Assembly (NCBI GenBank): GCA_017591395.1
Contig: WEDG01004189.1
Span: 1 to 64,000 of the forward strand
Length of the DNA: 64,000 bases
From: Schistocephalus solidus
Lineage: Eukaryota; Platyhelminthes; Cestoda; Diphyllobothriidea; Diphyllobothriidae
Direction: 5' to 3'
This document shows, piece by piece, positions 31,446 through 41,048 of the stretch. The position numbers and the translations under genes were made by a program. The notes under the pieces are model-generated. The model was not told the origin of the DNA. It searched no databases and was given only the letters and a program-made list of their open reading frames with translations. The first letter of the stretch is position 1. Every line of letters starts with the position of its first letter.

Positions 31446-33135
31446 TTATTTTGTTTTTTTTTCCCTAGATTTCTGAAGATTTTTAGTTCTTTCTTCCACA
31501 TGGCGATTTTTGCTGGATATTTCACAAGATATATCCAGTCTCCTGTCTGGGTTCAAATCTATAGGCATTTGGTAGGGCTTTTGACCGGCGTGGTTGCCGT
31601 TAATTTCACCGGATGTTCCCATAAAAACGAGCGCACCGTTTTGACTATTTTGTTGTCTACAATTTTCAAGTTTTGTTCCCCCTCGTATTGACGTCTTTTC
31701 AATCCTGCTACCATTTTCCTCATTTTCATCCGATCGGTGGAGAGTAATCCGCCTGAAAATAAACTCCACGATGATTCTTTCGTAGTCGGGACTTTCGAGA
31801 GTGCAAAGGAGCTACCTGCTTTTTGCTCCCCAAGACGACTTTTAATGGTCTTGGTCGAACCTCATGCGTTTCATTTGTAACGAGAGGCCCTAATCGAAAG
31901 ATCTATTTGATTTCGACTGTCACACCAGTTTCTTGCGTATCATGCAATAAATTTCGAAATGTCAGCAGATCCTGATTAACCCTTTCTTTTGGCGTTTCCC
32001 CAGTAGCCTCTGAGACTCCCTGAACTACCAGACAAAATGATCTGTCAGGGAAAAAACTCGTTTCTTCATCCTGCTTTCTTTTAGTGATGGAAAGTGGAAT
32101 CATGCGCTTTGTTACAGTCTTTAATACTGTGTTCAAATTGGTCTTCATCGGTGAGACGGTTGGTTGACTTGCAGACATCTCTATGGACCTTTCAAACAGC
32201 GTGAGTTCTCCTGACAATGCGTTTGCTCGAATAGCCTCCGGAAAACCTGAATTTTGGTTTGTTGCATCCAGGTCTGTCGATAAGTCGCAGGCCACTTTTC
32301 CGCCATTACTTTGCTGGCTACCATGCCCTGCTTCATTCTAGTTTGATGGACATGTAAAGAGCATGCTGCTGTCGCTCGTCCGTGGCATTAAAGAAACCTT
32401 ACGATTACTGTTTTTCGACTTTTCAGAGACCGTCGATCGCTGATTTACTTTTGTGCAGTCGGATTCTATGTGCACCAGATTTCCCGAACCTGGGGAAACG
32501 CAAGACATAATTTCCTCCTCACTTATTTCTTTCTGGTCATCTGTATTTCAACTGACTCAGAGGTTTGTTCTAATGACTTCGTCCTTTTTTTTGTTTCGCT
32601 TAATGTTGTGTCTATTGACCTCTACAGTTTCCTTGCGATGATTATGGTCTAGCTTGCTGATCTTTTTCAGCTCATTTGCATCGTGTTTCTGTGAGTTAAT
32701 TTTGTTGTGTTTGATGAGGACTGATATTATTTCCAATAGGAGATCTAAGTCTCCTTCTAATCTCAAAACTCTGGTTGTGAGTCCTCGGCATCCAGCACAG
32801 TGTGCTAGCCCTTCACTGTTTACCTTAGTTTTGGTAATGTTCAGTAGTGCACTGCTTTTTTCAATATTGCTGCTTTGTGGTTCTTCTCGGTCTGCTGAGA
32901 GTGACTTGAGTATTTCTGGTAAGTTTTTGTCACATGAAATCGAAAACGGTTTACAAAGATAGGAGAGATCATTATTTTTGCAGTGTTTACTATTTGTTTT
33001 GTCTGCTGGCTTCCCGGGCGTGGCCGAGCGGTCAAGAGCATTGGTATCTAATCGAGAGGTTGGTTTTTCGAGTCCTGGCCGAAGCGGTGAATACTTTTCT
33101 CGCGTGGTCGGGTCGTGAACATTTGCGTTTCCCAT
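31446..33135 (-). pseudogene. LINE-A ORF1 (copy 2)
   Basis: The N-terminal half is one open frame, 33135-32557: MGNANVHDPTTREKYSPLRP, then the cysteine motif HCAGCRGLTTRVLRLEGDLD, a leucine-rich helix, and a basic end. The middle runs 32295-31903 (NALSGELTLFERSIEMSAS; DRSFCLVVQGVSEATGETP). The RRM-like C-terminal half and the conserved end are damaged by frame changes near 31900 and 31720. Together with copy 1 it allows the full ORF1 layout to be inferred. The beginning overlaps the tRNA-like sequence on the other strand. Confidence 0.7.
33014..33084 (+). promoter_or_regulatory. tRNA-like Pol III box pair in LINE-A 5' region (copy 2)
   Basis: Same position and strand as the one at 10814-10884. 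A-box-like GTGGCCGAGCGGTCAAGAGC, then TTTTTCGAGTCC as a weak B box. The front end resembles tRNA(Leu/Ser) more closely than in copy 1 (GGCCGAGCGG). It does not fold into a full cloverleaf. Confidence 0.5.
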
Positions 33136-33598
33136 GCCAGCAAGATCTCTACGAGGGATGCATTAAGTTTTAACGAGCAGTTAAATTATCAAGCGAATAG
33201 TTTACTGAGCACAAAAAGAAGTGCTTTTCCGAACCGAATTCACTATCGAATGTTAATACGAAACAAAGAATGATGCAGCCTTTGAAGTGAGTTTGCCCGT
33301 GGTTCTCCGTTCCTTTCTGATGTAGACACCTTTCCTGGCGAGAGACTGTTTTCTGAAGCCCGTGTGAGGCAGGATCCAAATGAAGCTGAGTTAGCTTATT
33401 ATTCAAGATTCCGATATCAATTTTCGTGTGCCTGAACATAACAATGTCTATAAAAAATTATAGGCTGATCCTGATAAACAGAAATATATGATCCAATGAC
33501 AACTTATTTCGTTGAGTCCTGACTTTGGGAACAGATTATTGGCCAAAAATCAAAAGCTTGGAGACGAGCGAATTTCAATCGGAAGTCCAACGCCGCCG

Positions 33599-34560
33599 CA
33601 ATAGAAACAATATGAGCAATAAATGAGCCTATTCGTTCAAAACCCCTGTTAAAAAACAACAAATGATAGGGAGAATATTCAGGAACGTCTCAGCCGTTTG
33701 TAGAGGTCAAAGGTCCTGGATAACTTCAGATCTTCTAGGGGTTGTGCACTTTTGGTTCACTGAGCGGTTTTCAGTATTTATTGGTGTATAGGCTGTTTTA
33801 TCAAGTCGATGAATGGGATAAACAAATTCCAATTTGATGTCGTTTTGTGAGGTAATTCGGCACAAGAAAAATTCCCGAAAATTCCAAAGAGCAATTGCGT
33901 ACATGCAGTGGCAGTTTTAATGTCAGGATCAGAACAAGCGAAGTGTTAACGGTTTTCAAACTGTCCACGCCGGAAAACAAAAATATACGTGGTTCCTTTG
34001 CACACGATGACCTTGTTATTGGCTTGTGTCACTTTTAACCGTAAATACAATTGGCCCCTCGAAAAGTCGGGAAGTCCATATTATCACCACCTATGAAAAC
34101 GTCGTTACTACCAATCGAGGCCAGAACGCCATAAAAACTGTACTGATAATCACATTGGCCAGTCATTGCTTTACTAAATCTACATTGTATGATTTACGTA
34201 TACCCACTGGTCTATTCTATGTAAACCTATGAAATCGTCGGGAGAGGACGACATAAATGCCGAGGAGAATTGAGGCTCATCATGTTTAACCGGAAGCCGC
34301 TCTCTGACGCTTCCTCCAGCCATCGCCGCTCCTTCTCACACGGACCCACCAAAGATCTACCCAGGAGAGCCGATCCCCACCAAAGGATCACATCAGGACC
34401 CAATCCTAATATAATTTTAATTTCTTGTACCAAATAATCCCAAACTCTTTCCCTTAATGACTGTCTTGTTCTTATTTGGGTGTCATTAATTTGGGATTCA
34501 TCGCATATTGAATACAGGTTTAGTACAAGTTCTCGAGTCGTACATTAATAAATGTTGTGT
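33599..34560. other. Unassigned spacer
   Basis: About 960 bases between LINE-A copy 2 and LINE-F. There are short open frames on both strands (for example 33707-33904 and 34227-34433) but no recognised domain, no repeat shared with the rest of the window, and no clear RNA gene. I see nothing to annotate as a gene. Confidence 0.6.
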
Positions 34561-34571
34561 GAGAATTAAAC

Positions 34572-34960
34572 ATGAATTGGATCTCCCTTCGATTGTATGC
34601 AAAAACGATGCTAACGGATGGCGAGTCCATCGACATTCTCAAGGCATATAGAATATGGAACGCTATGTCAGCACCCGAATCAAATCCTCGATCAAGACCT
34701 TTTAAAATTATCTTGGAATACGAAGCACAGGCACAGCTCCTGCTACAGAGAAAAGCAACCCTAAGGGGCCTGCATTCTGAAATTTTTTTCAACTGGAATA
34801 CGGGCTGAAAGAGCAAATTAAAATGAGACAGTTACCAAATAGAACTGGAAACACGAAGGGCCAATGGCTAGGCACATATCCAACTAAGAAACGGACAAAT
34901 AGTTCAAGTTAAAAGATCATTTCTTTGGCCAAAGGCAGTTACTCTGACAGCCTAACTAAC
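34572..34960 (+). pseudogene. LINE-F ORF1 C-terminal part
   Basis: RRM-like end of ORF1: ILKAYRIWNAMSAPESNPRS, RPFKIILEYEAQAQLLLQRK and ATLRGLHSEIFF, then, after a stop, RNGQIVQVKRSFLWPKAVTL. The same block pattern ends ORF1 of LINE-A (RPKPLKVVLG..FLWEHPVKLTA) and LINE-D, so these three families share one ORF1 type. The N-terminal half with the cysteine motif is missing or unrecognisable here. Confidence 0.65.
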
Positions 34961-35870
34961 TCTTTTCAGAAACAAAAAACCTACCCACTTAAATTATTCA
35001 TCTTAAATGCCAGATCTCTGCTTAATGAGATGCCTTTGCTCCAGACTCGGGTTTCCATCCACCGCCCTGACATTGTAATAATAACAGAGACATGGGCAAA
35101 ACCCTGTGTATCCGACTCTGAACTCAATATTCTAGGGTATGATTATATTCACAACGATCAACACGAGGGCCGTGGCGGAGGATGCTGCATCTTTATTAAG
35201 CAGCCACTTACGTTTCTGCCGTTGGTTATCAACAATTTACCGCAGTAGTTCTAAAAGATAACTACTCCTTACTCGTTGGTTGTGTCTATCACCCTCCAAA
35301 CGCAAGCAAGGATTAGGATCTTCATCTCTCACAGGCATTTCATGCCACATTTGACCTAAACCTGAAGTACTGTTTGATTGCAGGTGACTTCAATCTTCCT
35401 GAAGTTAATTGGTTTCCACCTTCCGATCCTGCAAAGTTCGTAAACTCCCTTGAGGCCATAGATACTGGCATGTTGGAACAGGTAGTTGATTTTCCCACTC
35501 GAAGATCAAACATACTAATAAATAAATTGTATATTAAAGGCCCAGAGAGCCCCATCATTTCAAATTTAGTATTGCGGTATAAATAAATACAAAGTGGATA
35601 ATTGCTGCACTATGTGAGCAGTCATATTAACAGCAGAAATGAACAATATGGTAGGCATATCCGATTCAGAACGATTTGCCATTTTTAAAACAATAGTCAA
35701 CCATCTTTAACATAAACGGTGAACTGCAGAGGTTGTCAGCCATTTTCAGTTTCACCTTTAGACCCCCTTGGAACTTCAAACCACGCTTTAGTTCTTTCTT
35801 CCCTAGAAATCGAGGCTGATGAAACGTTTTCAAAAAATATAGTTTTTTCCATGTATTCTGATCAGCAAAT
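34925..35870 (+). pseudogene. LINE-F endonuclease, split by LINE-C tail
   Basis: 34925-35248: LFILNARSLLNEMPLLQTRV, IVIITETWAKPC and QHEGRGGGCCIFIKQPL. Then, after a small deletion, VVLKDNYSLLVGCVYHPPNA near 35245-35305. 35374-35515: LIAGDFNLPEVNWFPPSDPA and VVDFPTRRSNIL, stopping at the nested LINE-C piece. It resumes at 35729 with GCQPFSVSPLDPLGTSNHAL, where the terminal Asp-His reads Asn-His, a lost catalytic residue. Confidence 0.78.
35516..35728 (-). mobile_element. LINE-C 3' end inserted in LINE-F
   Basis: About 210 bases homologous to 18285-18500, with an AATAAAT tail on the left and truncation on the right at GTGAACTG. The LINE-F endonuclease continues on both sides. The fusion of LINE-F and LINE-C sequence explains the short open frame 35374-35586. 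Confidence 0.8.
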
Positions 35871-36299
35871 ATGGGGGAATTACTAACACATCTTAATTCG
35901 CACGATTGGACTAACTTCTTTCTATGTTTGGATGTGAATGTTTGTACTTATACATTCTACCAAGTTCTAGGTCCACTCATTTCTCGTTTTGTTCCCCGTA
36001 AGAAAATAATTAATGTCAAGAATGAAGTTTACGTCCCTTTATCTTTCCGCCGTAGACTGCGTAGACTCTCGCGTCGTTTTTATCTACTCAATGACACTTC
36101 CGTCTTGCCCTTGATCCAACAAATCTTTGAACAGGCTTAGAGGCTCTCTGAAAAAAACGAATACCTGGGGAGAATAACTTTGCTGAAAACCCTTCGTTAA
36201 ATTTTGTAAAACTCTTTTCGCGCACAGTAAAAGCACCGAGAAAAACTCAGTACGCTGTACTTCGAGACGCTTTTGGAAACCCTATAGCTGACGCTAAGG

Positions 36300-37970
36300 T
36301 GACGGCTGATAGCTTCAATGCGTTGTTGTCCAGAACTTTTAGTGAACATTCGGTCGCCCCCTTTCCAAACATCCGTGTTTGGACCGGTAACGTCCTCGAA
36401 AACATAACCTTTACCCTCTGGGACGTGACCGCAGCCATTCGGCCTTCGCTTCAATCTTACAGTCCTGGACCAGATGGCGTCCCGGTCAGCGTTCTCAAGG
36501 CAAATGCAAACGATATGATTCCGTCACTTCTGTAAAAGATATTTAATCTTGCTCTTGAAAGTAAAACCTTCCCTATTTTATGGAAGGAATCACACATTTT
36601 TCCTATACCCAAACACGGCCGAACAACGTCATTCGACGACTTTAGGCCAATCAATACACTGCCAGCAGCCTCGAAGATCATAGAGACCTTGATTAAAGAC
36701 AAGCTGATGCATCACCTAACAGAGAATAACCTTCTTAATGCGGCTCAGCATGGGTTTCTCGAATAAAGATCGTGTGACGCCTGCCAGCTCTCTTACTTTG
36801 ATCATGTGCTACAATCTAGCGATAGTGGTGTTGCAATCTACATAGTTTATTTTGACTTCACGAACGCTTTCGACCGTGTTTACCATGATCTCCTCCTGCT
36901 GAAACTTACCTCCTTCGGCATAGGCAACAAGCTTCTGAACCTAATATCCTCATATTTGAATGCTCGCGCGCAGCGAGTTAAAATTTGCGATGTTATCTCC
37001 AACCCCACGAACGTGAGGATTGGAGTTATTCAGGGTAGCGTACTCAGCCCACTTCTATTTTGCCTTTTTTTGAACGATGTTCCTGATTTTTTTCAGTTTG
37101 GTAGACCCTTTATATATGTTGATAATTTAAAAGTTGCCCTTCGATATAAACCGTCTGATTGCCAATTCTTGCTTGAGCTCTTAAAAAGGATCTTCAAGCC
37201 TTCGCTCAGTGGTGTCGCACATGGCGCCGTTGGCTTTCTTGGCACAAGTGCTCCGTTATGGTTAGCGATGACAACCATCAGCCTCATCTTAGCATAGACG
37301 GTCATGACCTAAATGTGCCCGGGGTTATAAATTATCTAGGTATATCATATTCTAGTAGCCTTAATCTGTCAGAGCACTGTGTCCTGATTGTCTTGAAAGC
37401 ACGCCAAACCACTGGGTTTATTCTTAGAAATTTTAAAACTGTCAATATTAGGACCAGCCTTTATAAAATGTATGTCAGACCTAGTCTGAAATACTGCTCG
37501 TTTCTATATAGCCTTCTGCACGCGAGTGAAAGGATGAAGCTAGAATCAGTCCAGCACTTCTTTACTATAAGCGTTTTCACTTCAAAGAACAGAAACCTGT
37601 CCTACCAACAACGCTGTGAGCTTACGAGCCTCGACCCGTTGTGGCTTCGTAGATTACAGAAGGGACTATTTTTACTGTTGAAAATTTAAACAGTCTTACC
37701 TTTAACCCCCTTACACCCCTGAGACAGCTCGACCACTCTCGGCACTCCAGTCATCGATATGTATTTTTATTTCTTCCTTTGGCACGCGCCGTTAGATACC
37801 GTCAGTTTTTTTGGTTAACGCTATAGCAATCTGGAATAAACAACTCAGCAGTATAAAATTCAGCAAAACTATCCTTTATTTACGAGAGCTGTCACTAGTT
37901 TTCTACATTCAGGACACCTTCCACAAATTTTAGGTGCTGATTCTCTGGAAGCTCTCTTCCGTTCTGATGG
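36300..37970 (+). pseudogene. LINE-F reverse transcriptase (most complete)
   Basis: 36400-36535: fingers (LQSYSPGPDGVPVSVLKANA); stop near 36535. The next blocks read PKHGRTTSFDDFRPINTLPA near 36610-36660 and QHGFLE then a stop near 36765. 36806-37297: motif A YFDFTNAFDRVYHDLLLLKL, motif B VIQGSVLSPLLFCLFLNDVP, and the catalytic box IYVDNLKVAL, where the second Asp is Asn, so this RT would be inactive even if translated. 37258-37689: thumb (SLYKMYVRPSLKYCSFLYSL; LTSLDPLWLRRLQKGLFLLL). The C-terminal tail near 37790-37970 (NAIAIWNK region) is broken. Confidence 0.84.
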
Positions 37971-39452
37971 CGTCCACGGACTCTGAATCCGGGGCCAGAC
38001 TTCATGCTTAAGGCAATATTGCTGGCTCTGCAGTCCGTAATCGGGTTATTCCTCAGTCGACAGCGAGCAGCAGTTCGCCGGCATACCTGCTGCTAGTACA
38101 GAATACTTGATCTACAAAAATGAAAGGAGAAGTACTACACTGTGCATCTGTGTCAATACTTCCCTGTCCTGAACTTAAATCCGTTCAATAAGCTGTAGTT
38201 TTTTCTCCTGAACACACTATAAAGAACGATCAGGAGTTTTTTCACTGTCAGCTCGACCCCCTACTATATATCCCTTTTTACTTTGCCTGTAAACTGGCAA
38301 TAAATTAATAATTAATTGATTAATTACGCGGGAAAGAAGTTGGAAGATTTGAAAAAATTAGCAGAGGATCGTGGGACAACAGAAGGGGCTAGTTTTCCGA
38401 GACAAACCATAAAATGTGAAGTAAACGGTAAATTGTGTCGATATAGATATAAAATGTCAGTTGAAGGAATATACTGTTAAGTCCGGAGGCGTCAACGGTG
38501 GGACAAAGGCCTAAAGTTCTCGTGTTTCAGGAGGACAAAATACGTGGGAATGTATACTGATGATATAAGATGTCTGCAACATTAAAGACCTCTTCATCAC
38601 TTTGATTATTTGTCCCGTATTGGGAGCCATTTTCCCCTGTAGGGTCTTTTTCAGTTCGTTCCTCAGCTATTTCATTTTGTGTCTTTCCGCCGGTTCTTAA
38701 TCCGGTTGAAAACACACATCTCTATATGAATTACAGAAAGCCATTTTCCATTCTATAAGGCGTGAGGCATGCACTTAATTTTCGAGAATGCTGTTAAGAA
38801 ATCGTTGTGATGAAAGTTGATGAGAAGCATTCGCTTTCCATAGACGGAAATTTTTGTGCACTGTAGCATGTTCTTCCTCTTGAAGAACGGCATTTGAATA
38901 TTTTCCGAACAGATTTAGGTCATTTTATGTTCTTTTCTTTGCATCGAAGAAGTTTACTCAGGAGCCCCTATTATGACAATATTTCTTTTGCGGTCAAGAT
39001 GCTTGTTTGGTAACTAGATGCTCTTATTTGGTGAGAAAGCTTTGACATCAGGAGAACTTATATTCTGGTAGACTACGCTATCTGCGTTAGTGTTAACATT
39101 TTTGCATGACGAACTGGTTTCAGCCTGTGAACCTTCAGAGCCTTTATCTTGTTGTAATGTGCTTTACACAGAGCTGTCATGTTCGTTTCTATAAACTGGC
39201 TGTTAAATGACCTCCCTAACTGAGTTTTCCTTGTGATGGCATGGAGTGATGACGTCCCCTTCCAGAATTAATGGCTAGCCCTTCTTTTGGTTTCTAAAAG
39301 GTTTTTGAAATTCATCCTGGCTGTTCCTTCAGTACTTTTCGGTGATTTTGAAGGTTTTGTTGTTGTACCAGGCAATAAAAGTTCACTCGTGATTGTTGCA
39401 GTAACATCGACTGCCTTTTTATTCAGTGGAAGTGGTTTGTTTGGAGTTTCCC

Positions 39453-39806
39453 CTAGAGAAGTAACTCATTTCCTTTTTCCTGGGTGGTTTTGAATTTTAA
39501 AACTATGACTTCTTTACGAGGGTAGTCATGGGTTGTCAGTTGGGGAGTTGATGGAATATGAAGGGATTTCCTTTTGCTGTCCGAAAGAATAGTTAGCATT
39601 ATGTCAGTCAGTAGGCTTTGTTTCTCTTCGAGTATCTGGACTCGCTGATTACGGTCCTCACATCCGACACAACGACTGGCTGCTGTGGAGTCCCTCTCAT
39701 TTGCTGCATAGTTCTCAGTATCCGCTGAAAGTACTCTAGTCCTTTTTCCCTTCTGTGTCTCCTGGAGTCCCTTGTAAATAATCGACCTGGAGTCTAATGA
39801 TTTCAT
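39453..39806 (-). pseudogene. ORF1 N-terminal fragment with CxxC motif
   Basis: A 117-codon frame. Visible parts are a basic start ([19 protein letters not shown]), [20 protein letters not shown] with a CxxC pair followed by a heptad-like Leu/Ile pattern (coiled coil likely), and a variable tail. LINE-A ORF1 (CAGCRGLTTRVLRLE) and the old LINE at 47.1 kb (CVSCEKLKLFMILENKL) share the pattern. It probably serves oligomerisation of ORF1 protein; that role is inferred. Confidence 0.55.
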
Positions 39807-40310
39807 TCCTATTTTTTCACAAGAAACTGTTAATTAATTAAAAGTAGTTCTCAGGGGATGTTCCGTATTTAAAAAATTACTTTGAGCACCCACGAGCAGG
39901 GCGCTCGTGGTGCAGTTATTAATGCATTGTTCTTCACTACGGCAGGTCACCAGATAAAAGCCCTGTGGTGGGGCTTTTGTGGACGCGTCGTTTTTGACTG
40001 TAACTGATGTCAGTAAACCGGTATTGGTTTCCTCTTGTTTCTCCTTTGAGTTCACTGTGCTTAACTGCCATGTGGTCTAATGATCCTACGGGTAATTTTT
40101 TCGAAAGAGACTGTAAATATATTAAAAATCATTCTCAGCTGCTGTGTCCTAGGTAACAAATTAATTTGGTCGGCCATGGGCAGTGTGCTCATGGCGCAGT
40201 CTGTAGCGCGGTGGTCTTGGTAACGTGATTTCACAAGTTCGAATCCCGGAGGTGATGGTATTTTAGATGCATGCTCTATTATTGAATGGCTCATTGGTGG
40301 TGGCTTTTCA
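39792..40310 (+). repeat. Two diverged tandem units with tRNA-like cores
   Basis: Unit 1 starts at 39792 and unit 2 at 40075, an offset of about 283 bases. Both begin with GTCTAATGAT, share a TTTTTTC..GAAA..ACTGTAA..TTCTCAG order, and then hold a tRNA-like core (39899-39975, decayed; 40184-40256, clearer). The duplication is old, with only about half to two thirds of bases matching by eye. Confidence 0.55.
40184..40256 (+). promoter_or_regulatory. tRNA-like sequence with A and B boxes
   Basis: ATGGCGCAGTCTGTAGCGCG (40191-40210) matches a tRNA D-arm, with a perfect GCGC/GCGC stem (elongator tRNA(Met)-like). GTTCGAATCCC (40237-40247) is a perfect B box. The anticodon and T stems do not pair and the 3' acceptor strand is missing, so it is not a functional tRNA. 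It is a candidate internal Pol III promoter. Confidence 0.6.
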
Positions 40311-40547
40311 ATTAACTCTTGAATAGAGCTGGATATTTTCAGGAGAATTGTAAGGACGTATTTATTTTTGAATTCTGAAGTTAAGGAAAAAACAACGAAA
40401 CCGTTTGTAGATTTCGAAGAAGATCTTGGAGAAAAGCTATCAGGTAGAAAGCCTTGTTCAGAGAGATGGAAGATTACAGGGCACTGTTGAGGTCCAATTA
40501 TTTATTTTAGTGCTTCTTAGGTAGCTATATAAGATTTTTGGGCATGA

Positions 40548-40664
40548 CAATAAATAAATAAATAAATAAATTTTATACATAAGGCCCAGAGAGCCCCGTT
40601 ATGAAAACTTAGTATCGCTGTATAAATAAATACAAAGTGGATAATTACTGCATTATGTGAGCAG
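40548..40664 (-). mobile_element. LINE-C 3' end, left part (split by LINE-D)
   Basis: The tail (AATAAATAAATAAATAAATT) and the first 100 bases of the LINE-C 3' untranslated region in reverse orientation. The sequence stops at GTGAGCAGCC and continues on the far side of LINE-D at about 44072-44270 (ACAGAAATTATTAATATGGT). The LINE-D element therefore landed in this copy, apparently with loss of about 10 bases. Confidence 0.8.
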
Positions 40665-40689
40665 CCAAAAAAACTAACCTACGTCACTC

Positions 40690-40944
40690 GCATAAAGAGG
40701 TTTTTTTCAACCGGACTACTCCCCTGCGGAAAGGCTGAAACGCCGGGAACTTGTCTTGGAACTACAATCAAGACCGAAGGCTGGCGAACACAATCTGGCT
40801 ATTTTCAAGGGGAAGGTAGTTCAAAAGAATACGAAATTTCCATTGAACCAACCGATTGTTCTGAGGACAACGGCAGCCACCTCACTAACGCCAAAACCAT
40901 CAGGGAACCAATTGCCCAAAGAGATGTCAGAACTGATTCCGTAA
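40690..40944 (+). pseudogene. LINE-D ORF1 C-terminal end
   Basis: In the frame starting with FFQPDYSPAERLKRRELVLE (40705-40765), followed by EHNLAIFKGKVVQKNTKFPL, this is the conserved end of the LINE-A/D/F ORF1. A second open frame, 40756-40944, overlaps it in another phase. The region between 40944 and 41049 leads into ORF2. The N-terminal part of ORF1 is lost by 5' truncation. Confidence 0.65.
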
Positions 40945-41048
40945 CGCCCAGCGTTCTCACTAAAGAAACCAGAGTTACCGAAAATCATCAAGAAACGGAA
41001 AAGACATACGACCTTGACGTTAGAGGAGACGCAGTTGGGCCCATAAAA

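Larger units (their letters stand above)
28003..33598 (-). mobile_element. LINE-A, full-length copy 2 with nested LINE-E
   Basis: About 5.6 kb, of which about 500 bases (30369-30869) are a nested LINE-E. The remaining 5.1 kb aligns end to end with copy 1 at 6302-11396, which fixes both ends. The 3' hairpin is at 28024-28053, with two ATTCAGTATA units at the tail. Order right to left: ORF1 (33135-31500), EN (31440-30870 and 30368-30240), linker (30320-29840), RT (29747-28119). Confidence 0.88.
34560..38305 (+). mobile_element. LINE-F, most complete copy
   Basis: Runs from the RRM-like part of ORF1 to the 3' tail. Order: ORF1 end (34572-34960), EN (34925-35515), a nested LINE-C 3' end (35516-35728), the rest of EN and linker (35729-36140), RT (36300-37690), the RT C-terminal tail (37757-37970), and a 3' untranslated region ending at a TTGCC..GGCAA hairpin and an AATAAAT-type tail near 38280-38305. 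The 5' end is not fixed by comparison. The element is inactivated by stops, frameshifts and a changed catalytic residue. Confidence 0.82.
38306..40547 (-). mobile_element. Degraded LINE 5' region (ORF1 of LINE-A/D type)
   Basis: About 2.2 kb of decayed LINE sequence. 39806-39453 encodes [20 protein letters not shown] then LLTDIMLTILSDSKRK, the same cysteine motif plus helix as LINE-A ORF1. Near 38720-38520 there is a broken match to the FFQPDYSPAER..RRFLW block at the end of ORF1. Only ORF1 and upstream sequence are present; no EN or RT is seen. Tandem tRNA-like units lie at its 5' end. The sequence is too worn to assign to a family. Confidence 0.6.
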
